DNA of 64,000 nt from Corythucha ciliata (GCA_038030265.1 CM075937.1:40528198-40592197), one strand, 5' to 3'. Shown: positions 23,490-35,799, counted from the first letter of the stretch. Program-made: numbers and translations. The notes: generated by a model not told the origin, from the letters alone.

Positions 23490-25665
23490 TCCTGCACTGA
23501 AAATGGAGGTATACGAAGGTCCCCACAATGTTTTGTAGCACTTGTAATTATTTTGAATGCGTGCGATAGTTAATTAAAGGGTTGAAACGATTCCCCCTTC
23601 ACCATCCAGCAATATTTGAAGGACTGAATTAGTGAATTAATCTCCCTGCTACTGTAACGATTTTTTAGTTAAAAATATAATTTTTTTTGCAACTTTAATG
23701 TGAAAGGCTGCACAATCGATTATAGGTGTTCTCGTAATTAAGTGGTTGCATCGCGTATAATTATGTTTCATTGATGAATGTGGAACTTTGACGTGAAACG
23801 TTAGTTATTGTCTCATTTCGTTTCACCATGTGGGACTGGAAGCAGATTTTATGGATGAAATGTTTGGGCTGGGATGTGTACGAAACAGAAAAGGGGAGGC
23901 TTAGAAAGTTCCTAAAGTTTGTATTTTTATGTTGAATTTCTTTCCAGTTAACTAAGGATTGTAATTTAAATTTTAGAATCGAAGGTTTAATTTTGTTTTT
24001 CATGATGCCCGCTACTGTGACGGCTCAAATCATATTTCTGATTGTGAGTTTCCAAAATGGAGACTTCAGGGACGTCATACCGTGCATCTCTGAATGGGCG
24101 ACGGCTACCAGAGGGTTGATTAAATGCGTGCAGTGGTGTTTCCGAGGCTCTGATATAACATCAATTATAAAAGACATTGAAGGTTGCATAGAAATATTGT
24201 AGTATAGGCAACTCGACACATTAGTGATAAATATTTTTTAACAGATCTTGATAAACGTCTAAAAAAATACTTTAAAAATAAAGACACGAGATACATCGAC
24301 TCTGTCATGGAATCCCATACAAAACAATGCGCAAAATATCTCTATTTATCCATCGCGTCCATTTTAGGCTCCTTTCATTGGACCTCACGGCCATTTGTTC
24401 TTGCCTTCTACGGCGATTACATTCGGATACTTCACGACTGGGTCCCCTGGGATGACGGCGTCTTCTTCGGCTGGCTGTGTCATTTCATTTACGACGGTTT
24501 CGTCGTCATTTGTTGCATTTCAGGATTTTTGGCCTACGAGTCGCTCGTTTTGTCCTTTCACGAAATGACGATTGCTCTTTTGAAGTGCATTTCACACGGT
24601 TTGTCGACTTTTGAATTTGAAACGGGAAACATTCGCGATGACTTGAACGAGTTGCACAAAATGCATAAAGACGCCCTTAAGTGAGTTAATTAATTGGTTT
24701 CCAAAAACGTTGATTTTCACATTTATAAAATGAATTTCAATTGCTCAGTATCACAAAGAAAGTAAGGTCATTTTCGAATTTCATCGTTCAACTGGACTGT
24801 CTTTTGTTTGCGTTTACAACGTGCTGTGGCGTGCTGGAGATCACAGTAAAGCCTCCACATGTCTTGTCCTATCCAGGTAATTTTCTTCACTGAGCTTTTT
24901 CATTTTTTCAAGCGAGAATGGTCCACTCTACACAGAAAAGTCAACACTATTGAAATGATAATTGTGTGCGGTGGTTTCTTCTATTTGCAATGCCATCGAT
25001 GTCAAATGGTCGTTCATGAGGTTAGCGTACACTTATTTCCGTTTGTCCTATTCCCAACTCCCAGGTTTGCTTCGCGTAACTTTTCAGTGTCTCAACGTTG
25101 CTTTTGCCGCTTATGACAACAACTGGTACAAAGGGACTGAAGAAGACAAAAGAAATCTGTCAATTATCATCCATATGAGCAGAAAACCAGTCAATTTCGG
25201 CACTATAATTCGAATCGACTTATCCGCTTTTATTGCTGTGCGATTATGATAATTATTAGCGCATTAACGACGAAATGGGGAACATTTACGCGTTTCATTT
25301 ATTTCTTCTAGGTGATGAAAACATCGTTCTCCTATTACAATGCGCTGATAGCCTTCGATATACACTAAACGATTCGTTAAGTGCAGTTTAGATTCGTTTA
25401 GTAGTGCAGTTTAGTATAGTTCGGTCAAAGAAAAATGTAGTAATTACGCATACTTGTTCAAAAAAGCAATTGGAATTCACTTGTATTAACATATTAAACC
25501 ATCTCTCACAACTTCAGAAGTTGACCGATTTCTGTTTTCCCAACGAACCTCGTCTTAAGCGGAGAAAACTGTCGGCGGTCGTTGGCCTTTAAGTATGGTA
25601 CAAGGGTAATTTTTTATTAATATCTGTTGGATGATTTTTCGCTGTCAATTGATAGCCTTTGGGGC
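23490..25665 (+). repeat. Segmental duplication, copy 2 (odorant receptor block)
   Basis: Direct copy of 4158-6350. Alignment decays just after the shared TTTTTTATTAATAT motif downstream of exon 7, and starts at the shared GACAGTTTCC motif upstream. Confidence 0.9.
23828..25368 (+). CDS. Odorant receptor, 7tm_6 family, seven exons, 377 aa (duplicate)
   Basis: Exons are 23828-23907, 23977-24182, 24245-24680, 24749-24845, 24913-25020, 25088-25237 and 25312-25368, with the same lengths and phases as the 4496 gene, giving an intact 377-aa frame. By my reading the two proteins differ at about 25 positions. Nineteen of these are in exon 3 and nine fall in one stretch of about 19 residues (ILGSFHWTSRPFVLAFYGD here). 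The rest, including WVPWDDGVFFGWL, AAYDNNWYKG and SFSYYNALIAF, is unchanged. The role is as for the other copy: a ligand-tuned subunit that works with Orco in olfactory neurons. The intact frame and conserved splice sites suggest it is still functional. Confidence 0.9.
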
Positions 25666-25689
25666 ATATTCTTGAACGCCTTGGCAACA

Positions 25690-25816
25690 CTAGTTTCGAT
25701 TGCCCATTTTATCAGCGAAATAACTGTGTATTCACATAATTATATCGTTGAATTAGCTTTTTTTCCTCAACTTTAACCAAGAAACAGGATTATCACTATT
25801 TTGAGCGCGGATTACC
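25690..25816. repeat. Copy of the 14290-14400 repeat
   Basis: Shares TATTTTGAGCGCGGATTA and the preceding ~100 bp with 14290-14400. It abuts the truncated left end of the gypsy element. Confidence 0.7.
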
Positions 25817-28336
25817 CTCTCTGTTACCTAAAGTTAAAAAAGAACTGGAATCCATGGTTGATAAGGGGATTATAAAAGCGGTAACACAGCCAACGGATTG
25901 GGTCAGCCAAATGGTGGTGGTTGTGAAAAAAGACGGTTCACTAAGAATTTGTTTGGACCCTGGACCGCTCAATGAAGCTATAAAAAGAGCTCATTATCCT
26001 TTCCCGACGGTCGAGGATTTTGCAGTTAAATTCAAGAATGCCAAGTACTTTTGTAAGTTGGATGCTCAGTCTGGATTTTGGATGCTACCACTGGACGAGG
26101 AGAGCTCAAAATTGCGCAGTTCCAAACTCCCTGGGGCAGATTTTCGTTTTTAAGACTTCCATTTGGGGTCTGCTCAGCACCGGAGATTTTTCATAGAGTA
26201 ATAGCTGAAACATTTGCTCACATCAGAAATGTGGAATCCTTCCAAGATGATATTATTATCTGAGCTGAAAGTGAGCAACAATTGAAGACAACGTTGTCAC
26301 AAGTTCTGCAGACAGCTTTGAAAAATGGAATCAAATTTAACCCTAACAAATGTGTTTTTGATGCTGACTCAGTCACGTTTTTGGGCCACACTTTCAGCTC
26401 AGATGGTATGAGTTGCGACTCAGAGAAATTAAAAGCAATACAAGCTCTAAAGACCCCATATGACAATAAATCGTTGCAAAGACTGTTGGGCATATTTAAC
26501 TATGTTTCAAAGTTTATTCCTCATTTTTCGGAAATTACAGCCCCGCTCAGAAGTTTGTTAAAAGATGATGTCAAATTTATTTGGACAAATGCTCAAGACG
26601 AAGCATTCAAATTATTAAAGAACACCTTATGTAACGCCCCTGTGTTGGGTTATTATGATCCAAAAACAGATTTAGTTTTCAGTGTCGACGCTAGTTCGCA
26701 TGGGTTGGGAGCTGCATTAATTGAAAACCATAAACCTATAGCTTTTGCGTCAAAATCTCTCACATATGCCCAAAAACGGTACAGCCAGATTGAAAAGGAA
26801 CTTTTAAGTCTTTGTTTTGGCGCAGAGAAATTTAAAAACTACATTTTTGGAAGAGATTCGGTAATTGTTCAGACGGACCACAAACCATTACTTGGTGTGT
26901 TTAAAAAACCTCTTCATAAGGTTCCTGCAAGATTGCAACGCATGCTAATGACCCTACAGCATTATTCGTTAAAATTAGAACATGTTCCTGGAAAATATTT
27001 GTATTTAGCTGATTTATTAAGTCGAGATGTTAACCCTGCCGGTTGTGATAACGACACTCCAGTCGATACTGAAGTAGAAATGCAAGTCGCATTATTAGTT
27101 AAAAACTTGCCCATGTCAGACGAGTGCTGGGAGTCGATTAAGACCACGTCTAAAACGGATAGTGTTATAGTGAAATTAAGAGATTATTTAGCTGATGGTT
27201 GGCCTAAGAGTTATAAGCAAGTTTATAATGAAGTAAAGCCTTACTATGAGCTAAAATTATCATTGAGTGAAATTACCGGAGTAATCTTTTATAACAATAG
27301 AATTCTAATTCCCGACAAATTGAAACGAGAAATCCTTAAGAAATTGCATACTAGACATCCAGGAATAAATAGAATGCTTAACAGAGCAGAGATGACCTTA
27401 TTTTGGTTAGGAATTAATCAGGACATTAAACACTACGTTAAGTCATGTAAAACTTGTCTCAAGTATCAAAGTAACAAAGTCAAGCTAGTGATGACGTCTA
27501 AAAAAATTCCCAAGTTACCGTGGATGCAAGTGGCTTGTGACGCTTTTGAACTCCATGGAAAAAATTATTTAGTCCTAGTAGATAGTTTGAGTAATTATAT
27601 GTATAGAAGTATTAAGTTTGCCGAATTTAAGTAGCTCAATAGTAGTAGAAAAAATAAAATCAGTGTTTGCTCGCCACGGCATCCCGCTAGTTTTGTACTC
27701 TGATGGAGCATTGTACTTTGCTTCCGAAATTTTTAGGAAGTTTTCATTGGAGTGGGGGTTTAAGCATGTGAAGTCGAGTCCACACTATCCACGATCCAAT
27801 GGGTTGGCTGAAAGTGCGGTAAAGACCGTGAAGAAAATATTCCTGAAGGCCCTAGATTCACACGAAGATCCTTACCTAGCGCTACTCAATCATCGTAATA
27901 CACCTCGAGGGAAAATTCATTCACCTGCGAGTAATCTAATGGGAAGAAATTTGCGTACGAATATACCATGTACGTTCAAGAACTTGATCCCTCGAATAAC
28001 GTACAAAGAGGACAGGAAATTGTTAAGGTCGCAGAAAGAAAAGACAAAGACTCTCCACGATCGAGCAGCCCGTTTTCGCCAACCGTTCAAGACAAGCCAG
28101 GAAGTAATGTTCAAAAAGCTCCCCAATGCTACTTGGAGCAGAGGTCAAATCACTGGTACAGCGGGCATCAATTCCTACATGGTTAAAGGAGATCATCAAG
28201 GAGAATACAGGCGCAACGAGTTCCACATTATCCCAGCGAGGGCGAGGACCCCATCTGCAGAAGAGAGGCAAGTAGGAAATGATTCGACAGCCCAAACAAC
28301 TCGAAATGTGGCAGGCAGTCACGCGCCGCTTGCCTA
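25815..28336 (+). pseudogene. gypsy pol: RT, RNase H and integrase, broken
   Basis: RT motifs in order are DWVSQMVVVVKKDGSLRIC, FCKLDAQSGFW, RLPFGVCSAPEIFHR and FQDD. A frameshift lies near 26120 and an in-frame TGA at 26261. From 26264 to 27634 one frame covers the thumb (VTFLGH), RNase H (FSVDASSHGLGAAL, QTDHKPL) and the integrase zinc-binding part (HTRHPG...CKTCLKYQ) plus the first catalytic Asp region. A frameshift near 27630 precedes the rest of the integrase core with YSDGALYF and the SNGLAE glutamate (27618-28336). The protein would copy the element RNA and insert the cDNA; the lesions make it dead. Confidence 0.85.
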
Positions 28337-28541
28337 AACGAATGCCAGAGTGAGAGGTGTCAGTAGGGTGGGTAGAACAATAAAAAAGCCATTGAGATTC
28401 GTTGATTAATGTTTTAGTTAAGGTGCTACTGTTGATGAGGTTGATTGTCAAAACCTTACATGTTTGTAGATTTAGTTTCATATTGTTATTGTAAAATTAT
28501 TATTATTGTTATTGTAATCTAGTTATTTCAAAGAGGGGAGG

Positions 28542-28694
28542 TGTTGTGTAAATCATGACGTCACAGCAAGCAATGTACTTAGAGATAACCAAAAGAGAAC
28601 CTAGCACTGTACTGCTGTCACTGTACTGAAACGCGGAATACAAATTTAATGGTTCATAGTTCATCGTGTTGTTTTATTTCACAAAAACATAACA
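28542..28694 (+). repeat. 3' LTR, 153 bp, with adjacent polypurine tract
   Basis: The purine tract AAAGAGGGGAGG (28530-28541) directly precedes TGTTGTGTAAATC. The LTR ends CATAACA, so the termini are inverted TGTTRTG/CATAACA. The matching 5' LTR is not in the window. Confidence 0.75.
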
Positions 28695-28737
28695 ACGACC
28701 ATCACTATCACTCAGGGCAATCGTACCACATAATGTA

Positions 28738-29160
28738 GTGTCCATTTATATTCCACCATCACAGCATTTTACAATGGAAATACTTCGTGACCTCAGTAAC
28801 CTGCTTGATGCACTGCACAACCGTAATGTCATCATCGGAGGAGATGTAAATGCGTGGTTACGGCATGAGGCTCAACAACCGTAAATGCGAGAGGTGAAGC
28901 TCTACATATACACGTTGGCAACACAATAAGACCTAATCCTACTGAATGATCAGACTTTAGGACCCACCTTTATTGGGCATCGAGGCCAATCTTACATAGA
29001 CGTCACTCTGGTCTCACGCAGTGTGCATAATCACGCACGGAACTGGAATCTCTCACATCAAGGCCCGACAGGCTATGCTCTCATCACATACCACATTGAG
29101 ACGGGTCCTCTCCCATCGAACATCGTAGTCAAGCGACGTTACCAGTTCGCAGGAGCAAAC
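28738..29160 (+). pseudogene. R1/Jockey-type endonuclease fragment
   Basis: The frame from 28738 reads VSIYIPPSQHF, then IIGGDVNAW, and stops. After frameshifts it continues with NDQTLGPTFIGHRG and YIDVTLVS. These are the conserved endonuclease motifs of R1-like non-LTR elements (GGDxNA, SxIDVTL). Neither the N-terminus nor the RT is present. Confidence 0.75.
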
Positions 29161-29499
29161 TGAATGCTTTCCATCTTCAAACCTTTAGGACCCTTTAGAA
29201 GGAGGCGTAATCGGTTGGACGTGGCTGCTCCTTGCATTGCAGTAGCTACTTGTTCATTCGTCCATTGTGGGTGTAAGGGTATGTGTCAAGGGGAGCAAGC
29301 ACTGACTGGAGTACTTCAATACGTCACACGGTAAGTCTAAGTGGAATACGGTCAGTTGGGAATAGCTGCTGCAAGAGGTAGCGAGTTTGGAAGTAGGTGT
29401 GGCTGTGTCAACGTTGGCATCATATATCTTCTATGCGATAACTTCTGAGTTCAGTGAGTACAGTGCCAGTACAGTACAGTACAGTGAGCCAGATTCGGG
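29161..29499. other. Intergenic, no gene seen
   Basis: Contains a small (CAGTA)n microsatellite near 29455-29490 and nothing else that I can support. Confidence 0.4.
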
Positions 29500-29900
29500 G
29501 AAATGTTTTTCTTCAGCGAGAAAAATCCGCGAAATTTGGTTTCTTAGAGAGCGGAATTCGATAAATTATTTTTTCAGTGAGTCAAACCTGCGAAAATGGT
29601 TTTACAGTGCGAAAAAATCAGCAAATTCGGTCACTAAATTGAAGCTGCGCTCCGAAATTTGTCTGTCGGCGACAACTAAAAAATAAGTGATGGTATTTAT
29701 TTTGTAGTGAACTCAACACGTAAAAATATCCACAAAATCGATATTTAGAGAGCGAAATCTGAGGAATTGATTTTTTGTGAGCCAGATCCGGGAAAATGTG
29801 TGTGTTTTGTTTTTCTTCAAGAAAAATCCGGAAATTTGATGTTTGATGTTAGGGAGTGAACTCCGAAAAATTTGTCTTTTAGTTTACCAACTTTCAGTTA
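29500..29900. repeat. Degenerate repeat with CCGCGAAATT core
   Basis: Loose units such as GTCAAACCTGCGAAAATGG and GAGCCAGATCCGGGAAAATG; same family as 2585-3180. Confidence 0.6.
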
Positions 29901-30259
29901 ATATGAAACTTTAGTGCGTAAAATCTTCGAAAACGGTGTCTGAATTTGGGCACTTGGGCACACGACGAATTTTCGATAATAAGATTCAATGAAAGGGCTC
30001 TCACAGTGATGATCACCGTTTTTAACCTCTAGCGCCCGAGCTTTCCCGCGAACAGGCCTGAAGTCCAAGGAAAAGTCTCGATGCACATGGACCCCTCTGG
30101 GCCACTCAGGGGACGTCTTCCTCAGACCGCAGTACCTTTAAGAAAATGAACCGAAAATTCGACTCGATGGAGTTGGTTTTGATAATTTTTTTTTTTCAAC
30201 AAATGACCTCGACTCATTGCGGACTCTTCGAATCCTGGAAGTATGCAACAAAAGGAATA

Positions 30260-30525
30260 ATTTCTTAAGCCACAATTGAAGATGGGCCGAATTTTGCCGC
30301 TATTCTGCCCTCTTGTTTTTTAGCTTTATGTCCCAAGGTTACTAAACTTTCTATAGGTTCCGCAGATCTTCGGCCATTACTGTCCTTCATCTGTGTCACG
30401 AACAGTCCCAACCGTCTTTGCGCTGGACCCAGTACATTATTAACTGTTATTGGGCTGTGATTTTTGAGCATTACAAACTTCAATTTAAAATTAACTTGCT
30501 CTGCTGCTGCTGTAGGGTGAGCAAT
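30260..30525 (-). pseudogene. Dispersed ORF fragment (LGPAQR..MKDS), better copy
   Basis: The - strand frame (30265-30483) reads MLKNHSPITVNNVLGPAQRR and contains QMKDSNGRRSAEPIESLVTL. The broken copy at 22738-22960 conserves the same peptide across frameshifts, which argues that the peptide was once coding. Its upstream region is split by the insertion at 30526-31171. I recognise no domain. Confidence 0.5.
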
Positions 30526-31171
30526 GAGGAAGTTTCATGGGTCGGAAATTATTCATAAATCTATTTTTAAGGTTTATTTACGCTAAAATAGAGCATAAAT
30601 AGTGATCCGTTCGTAAAATAACTCAACAGTTAATAAATTCGCGATTTTTAAAGTTTTAGGTCATTTCAAACACGCCCAGCTAGCATGTTTGCGTCATATG
30701 CGCCTTCCGAAAAAAATTCACCTGTAACGTAGCTGTCGGAGAGCAGTTTGTTGTGTTTCTTTGCCTTATTTTCTACTAGAGCTCTCCAATAATAAAATAA
30801 TGGAGCATAAACAGATGAACTATTTAGGTCCGTATTTATGAACGTTCCTCGAAGCTTCCTTGAGTCAAGGAACCGTTGAGAACAGTTTTGATCACAATAA
30901 AAACATCTGTTTTAATGAATTTCAAGGGTTCCTTAATGTCAAGGAACGTTCATAAATACGGGCATTAGAGGCATGAAAAGGACAGAGAATACAAGGGATA
31001 TTACGTTGCGGAAATTGTTTTTTTTTTTGCGGGATTTCAAATAGGGCAACTTTTGTTAATAAATAAACATATTTCTGAAGGGTTTTACATTTTTATAAAT
31101 TTATAAGCATGGAAGGATTGATATGACTCATCGACAAAAAAAAATATTTTTGTAAAATGTGAAACTTCCTC
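30526..31171. mobile_element. 646-bp insertion with GAGGAAGTTTCA TIRs
   Basis: The 12-bp ends GAGGAAGTTTCA are perfect inverted repeats and AT lies at both borders. Comparison with the uninterrupted copy at about 22738-22790 confirms that the element sits inside a dispersed repeat: the repeat resumes at 31172 (GGTAAAGGACTGCTGGTGAC). No ORF is present. Confidence 0.8.
30827..30964. mobile_element. PIF/Harbinger-like MITE, 138 bp
   Basis: Inverted ends read CCGTATTTATGAACGTTCCT and its complement, and TTA lies at both borders (30824-30826, 30965-30967). TTA duplications and CCGTATT-type ends are typical of PIF/Harbinger MITEs. It is nested in 30526-31171. Confidence 0.75.
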
Positions 31172-31215
31172 ATTGGGGGTAAAGGACTGCTGGTGACGTC
31201 AGCCTCCTATGCATA

Positions 31216-31929
31216 GAAGAGTTTAGTCACATTGTTTATTTCCTGTACTAATGGTGAATTTCACCACCGAGAGTTGTTAAGGTTTGAGTTACGTTAATTC
31301 AGAATTAAGGAAAAAAATGCGTCACAATTTATGTATACAATGTTTGAGTTTGGTAACTCCAACCCAACTTCCGGTGGTGAAATTGGCCATAAATGATTAA
31401 ACAAAATGTAAAAAAAGGGAACATGTTTTAGGCCTCTTTTACACGAGTAATTTTTTTGATCAAAGTAGCCATTTTGAAAAAAAATTGACAGATGCAGTGG
31501 CGTAGCAAATAGGGTGGTGGTGGGGTGTCCCGCCCCGGGCATCACTTGATATGGGGCTTCAGTTGGCTGAGGCTTTTATTTATTTTTAACACGAACATGT
31601 TAAAGAACCAAGCACAATAGAGATAAATATATCGCCCTTTTGCGCACCACCGATACAAAATACTCCACATCTCTTCAACGGCCCATAGTTGCCAGGCTCC
31701 GTGAAATAAATCGCGGCTTGAGGTCATGCCAAGAAGCACCAAAACTACACAAAATGGTCCATTGCAGACTAGGGCACCCCAAGAGCTATCGATAGCAGTG
31801 TACCGACTGTCAGTTAGTGGCGATGGTATGGCTCTCTCGCGAGACAAAACAGTCTAATAACTGCCCAGAGCGTGCCAAGGTCTGCGGGTTGCATCCCCCA
31901 ACGGGTCATTGTTCCGCGCAAACTTTACT
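31216..31929. other. Intergenic, no gene seen
   Basis: A 101-codon - strand frame (31542-31847) has no motif I recognise and no splice or start context that supports it. Confidence 0.35.
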
Positions 31930-32830
31930 CAAATTTCGTTATTAAAAATTAAATTTCGTCATAAAACTTAAATTTCGTCTTAAAAACTGTCTTTTGTAAA
32001 CGAACTGTCAATTTCGTTCTACAAATCTCAATTTCGTTCTACAAATCTCAATTTCGTCCTTGGAACTGTCAATTTCGTCCTGGAAATATGAATTTCGTAA
32101 TTCAAAACTGTGTAAATGTTGTCCTTGGAACTGTCAATTTCGTCCTATGAATATCAATTTCATCGTCCAAAACTGCCAATTTCTACCTCTGAACTGTCAA
32201 ATTCGTCCTTAAAACTGTCAATTTCACGCAGGAAATATCAATTTCGTCATTCAAAGCTGTAAATTTTGTCCCGGAAACTATCAATGACATTTTTCCCGGA
32301 AACAGTCTGTTTCGTTCGAGAAGTAGTCAATTTCGTCCTAAAAACTGTCAATTTTGTTGTATAAACTGTTAATTTCGTCCTGGAAACAGCCGATTCCACT
32401 CTCGATTCTCTCCTACAGTACTGTCAATTTTATTTCTTTGAATGAACTTTCTCCTGGAAACTGATTATTTCAGTGAAAAAATTTGCATGGAGTCTGTGGC
32501 ATTTTATCCTACAAACTATGAATTTTGTCCTGGAAACTATCAAATTCGTCCGAACTGTACATTTCGTTCGAGGAACTATCAATTTCGTTCTCGTAAGTCG
32601 TAATCGTAACTGTCAGTTTCGTTCTTGAAACTATCAATTTCATCGTATAATCTGTCAATGTCGCAACAGCCGATTTCACCCTTGGAACCGTCGACTTCGA
32701 CGTTCAAAACGTCAAACCGCCGATTTCACCCTTGGACCTGTCGATTTCGACGTTCAAAAATGTCACACTATCACATTACTGTCAATTCTATTTCTTAGAA
32801 AGTTTCATAGTGTCCTGTAATCTGATTATT
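31930..32830. repeat. ~24-bp tandem repeat (ACTGTCAATTTCGTCCTGGA)
   Basis: More than 30 units of about 24 bp, mostly recognisable by TGTCAATTTCGTCC. Decay increases towards the right end. No gene. Confidence 0.85.
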
Positions 32831-32991
32831 CCAGTGAAAAAGTTGGCATTGAGCCTCCGGAGCCCCAAAATATAGACAGAATGTAGGAGCAGTTGCTACA
32901 CCTTGGATGTATAGTGTCGGCGCTACTGGCCAAACCTGTGAGAATAGTTTTTTGAATAGCCTAAGCCTCTATTGATTTTTGGAAGAGTTAA

Positions 32992-33122
32992 GGCCCGCTT
33001 TATCAATCGTTGACCGTCGTTGATCGTTGCTTTATCGTCGTAGAGCGCTGACTAAAGACTTCATCTGTTGCTTTCTTTTCAGTTCTTTAAATTTCTTAAT
33101 CGACAATTTGATAAAGCGGGGC
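32992..33122. mobile_element. 131-bp MITE flanked by TTAA
   Basis: Ends GGCCCGCTTTATCAA and TTGATAAAGCGGGGC are inverted, and TTAA flanks both sides (32988-32991, 33123-33126). This fits a piggyBac-type (TTAA) or PIF-type (TWA) insertion. Confidence 0.7.
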
Positions 33123-33129
33123 TTAATCC

Positions 33130-33400
33130 ACCAAATTTTATTTCTTAATTTGATCCGAGAAATTGGTTCCTTGTAGGTTGAAAACCCACAAAATTGATTT
33201 TGATTACCCAAACCCTCAAAGTTTATGTTGCAAGAGCCAAACACACTTGTTTTTTTCTTTTTTTTTTTTTTTCTTCTTCAGTAGCTTAAACCAGCTAAAT
33301 TGCTTTTTTGAAGTGACAAACCCGCAAAATCGACGTTTATTGAGTCAAATTACCCGCGAAATTGGTATTTCAAGTATGCTATGTTCCGTGAATTCTGTTG
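33130..33400. repeat. Degenerate repeat with CCGCGAAATT core
   Basis: Units such as TTACCCGCGAAATTGGTATT, same family as 2585-3180. The non-LTR element at 33404 is inserted into this array, which resumes at 34915. Confidence 0.6.
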
Positions 33401-33403
33401 CTT

Positions 33404-34918
33404 GAAGATATAATAATAATAATAATAATATATTTGTCTTCAACAATAAACTGTACATAGTACATAGAAGAAAGTCGGTAATGAATTAGGTAAGGTAAGT
33501 TGACGTACAGTTGGGTAAGGAAGATAAGACACAAAACACATGCACGGAGATGACTAGATGAAGGTAAAGCCTGTGAACTCATCAACGCTATAAAAACATT
33601 CCTGCTGGAGCAGTTGGCGGAGTCGTTTTTTAAAGACATTCACTGACAACTCGCGAAGTTTTTTGGGAAGGTGATTATAAATCTTAATACCCCTGAAGAA
33701 GACGGTGTCTATCATATATTTTCGGTTGACTTGTGGAAGATGCAGGTTGCTCGCTGCTCTTGTTTTTAAGGAGTAGAGACTTGAGTTGGTTGTGAATCTT
33801 GTCGCGGCGTTTCTATGGATAAGGAGACAGACGTGATAAATGAGGATGCATGGAAACGGTAGAAGCCAGAGATTTTTGAATAAAGGGCGACAACTTTCAC
33901 GTGAGGAGGACTGTGTGATTGTTCTTATAGCCCTCTTTTGAATTTTGAATATCCTATCTGAATAGGATGAAAACCCCCAGAAGACTATGCCATATAGCAA
34001 ATCACGGATAGAAAGGAGGCCGTATACGCTTCTCGAAGAACTCTAGTCTCCACTAATCCTCTTAATCTCTTAAGTAGATAACAGACCGAGTTGAGCTTCG
34101 AGGAGAGATGATGGACGTGAGTCATCCATTTTAGATCGGCTGTTATCCAGACTCCAAGGAACTTAGTTTCACGAACGAATGAAGTAGTACCTAGCAATCG
34201 TATTCCTCGCCGAGTCACGAAATGCTATGGAGACAGTTTTGCTTTCATTGATTTCCAGGCCGTTCTGAGAAGACCAGTTGCTTATAACCGAAGAAGTTGT
34301 CTCCGAGGACGTTTTTACTTCTTGTGGATCTTTTCCGACATGTAGAGAGCAAATGTCATCTGCATACACAACTATATCTTTTGGTACTTTCTCGAATAGG
34401 TCGTTGATAAATATCAACAATAGCAGCGGTCCGAGCTTGGAGCCCTGCGGGACTCCAAAGTTGTTGCTTGTATCGGCAGAATCAACATCGGACCCCATCT
34501 CGGTCCTCAAGCATACTCTCTGCCGTCGGTCCATAAGGTATGATTCCAGGAGCTCTAACGGTGGTCCTCTTATACCAATCTTCTCCAATTCTAGAAGAAG
34601 GCGTTTGTGGTCGACACAGCCAAATGCCTTGCTTAGATCGTAAAATGTCGCAAGGGCTGGGTGTCCAGCATCAACCGAGGTAGTAATTCGTCTCAGAACC
34701 TCGAATATGGCATCGCTTGTGGATCTCTCGGAATGGAAGCCATACTGATGGATATGTAGGAGGTTGTTTTTCTCAAGGAAGTACGCACTTCTCTTAAAGA
34801 TAAGCGACTCAAAAGCCTTAGAGAGAGCTATGGGCCTGAAATTGCACATTTGGCGGCGATCTCCCTTCTTGTGCACCGGAACGACCTTCGATATTTTGAG
34901 CATACAAACCCTCAAGAT
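33404..34918 (-). mobile_element. Non-LTR retrotransposon, 5'-truncated, inactivated
   Basis: The - strand carries most of an RT and the C-terminal region. RT motifs are FRPIAL, YGFHSERST, YDLSKAFGCVDH, GVPQGSKLGPLL and YADD (about 34351-34362). The C-terminal part is in two further frames (34218-33985 with FLGVWITADLKW, and 34000-33554 with YGIVFWG). The 3' end is an ATT-repeat tail at about 33411-33430. Frameshifts near 34180 and 33990 inactivate it. The catalytic motif and GIVFWG block place it near CR1/Jockey-type elements. Confidence 0.85.
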
Positions 34919-35160
34919 TGGTTTTTTGAACGACTAAATCCCTATTGAGATAGGTTTACTGAAATGCCAAACCCGTGAACTTGATTCAATTCAAAGGCAA
35001 TCGAAAATAGAGTTTTCAGGAGTCATACCCGTGAATGCGGTATTTAAAAAGCCGAACCAGCAAAGCAGAGACTAACCCTCAAGATTTGTTTTTTCCAACG
35101 ATTAAACCCCACGAAATCGGTTTCTTGCGAGCCAATCTCGTGTACTTGGTTCTCTCCGGA
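34919..35160. repeat. Degenerate repeat with AAACCC.CGAAAT core
   Basis: Continuation of the 33130-33400 array on the other side of the LINE insertion. Confidence 0.6.
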
Positions 35161-35626
35161 ACATCCCCCCCCCAACCCACCCAATCTTTAATCTTACATC
35201 ATATTTAGCTCAACTACAGAAAATCTAGTCTACAAGGACTATAAAACTTCTGAATTTTACCCCCGAAAAACATTACTACGCCCAGAATCTGTCAATCTGG
35301 TCTGATTATTCCGCAGTTAAAATAGGGCCTGGTCCTTACCTGCTAAATCGAATACGATTTTTGGGTGAAATTTTTCCCGAGAACCCTGACATATTTCCTT
35401 ACCCTGAGCCCTGGATGATATCCGTTGTGGCGAGTAGCCAGATACTCGCCTTTTTTTTATGGTACTGTAAGGGGGGCACCTATACCATGACCACCGCTCC
35501 GGTCATCAAAATGACACGCTACGCCCCTGGACAGATGTTCCCTGCCTCAAATCGTCTGTTTGTGATCAGATTGAACACATTTCTGAACAAAAAACATACT
35601 CGTTTAAAAGCGGCCTTATACATATA

Positions 35627-35787
35627 AGGGGTACTCAAATAATCAGCCTGTAAACCTGTAAAGGAGTATTTCTCTGTAATTAAGTAAAATTCCACCCCCC
35701 CCCCTGTCTATGCGTTACTAAGGAAACGAGATTTATAACATCTGTTTACTGGTTTACCGAAATACTGATTTTTATTTGAGTACCCCT
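35627..35787. mobile_element. 161-bp MITE with AGGGGTACTCAAATAA ends
   Basis: Inverted ends AGGGGTACTCAAATAA and its complement are extended by CAG/CTG pairs; flanks on both sides read ATA. No ORF. A C-run of 11 lies inside. Confidence 0.7.
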
Positions 35788-35799
35788 ATAGAAAACATG

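Larger units (their letters stand above)
25815..28694 (+). mobile_element. Ty3/gypsy retrotransposon, 5'-truncated
   Basis: Contains pol from the start of RT through integrase, a polypurine tract and the 3' LTR. Gag, protease, primer site and 5' LTR are absent. The left junction is inside a degenerate repeat. Confidence 0.9.

Noticed and set aside
31542..31847. - strand 101-codon frame
   Set aside because: Looks possible by length only; no motif and it lies beside decayed repeats.
33179..33300. Possible exon near a T-rich tract
   Set aside because: The pattern is the degenerate AAACCC.CGAAAT repeat, not coding sequence.
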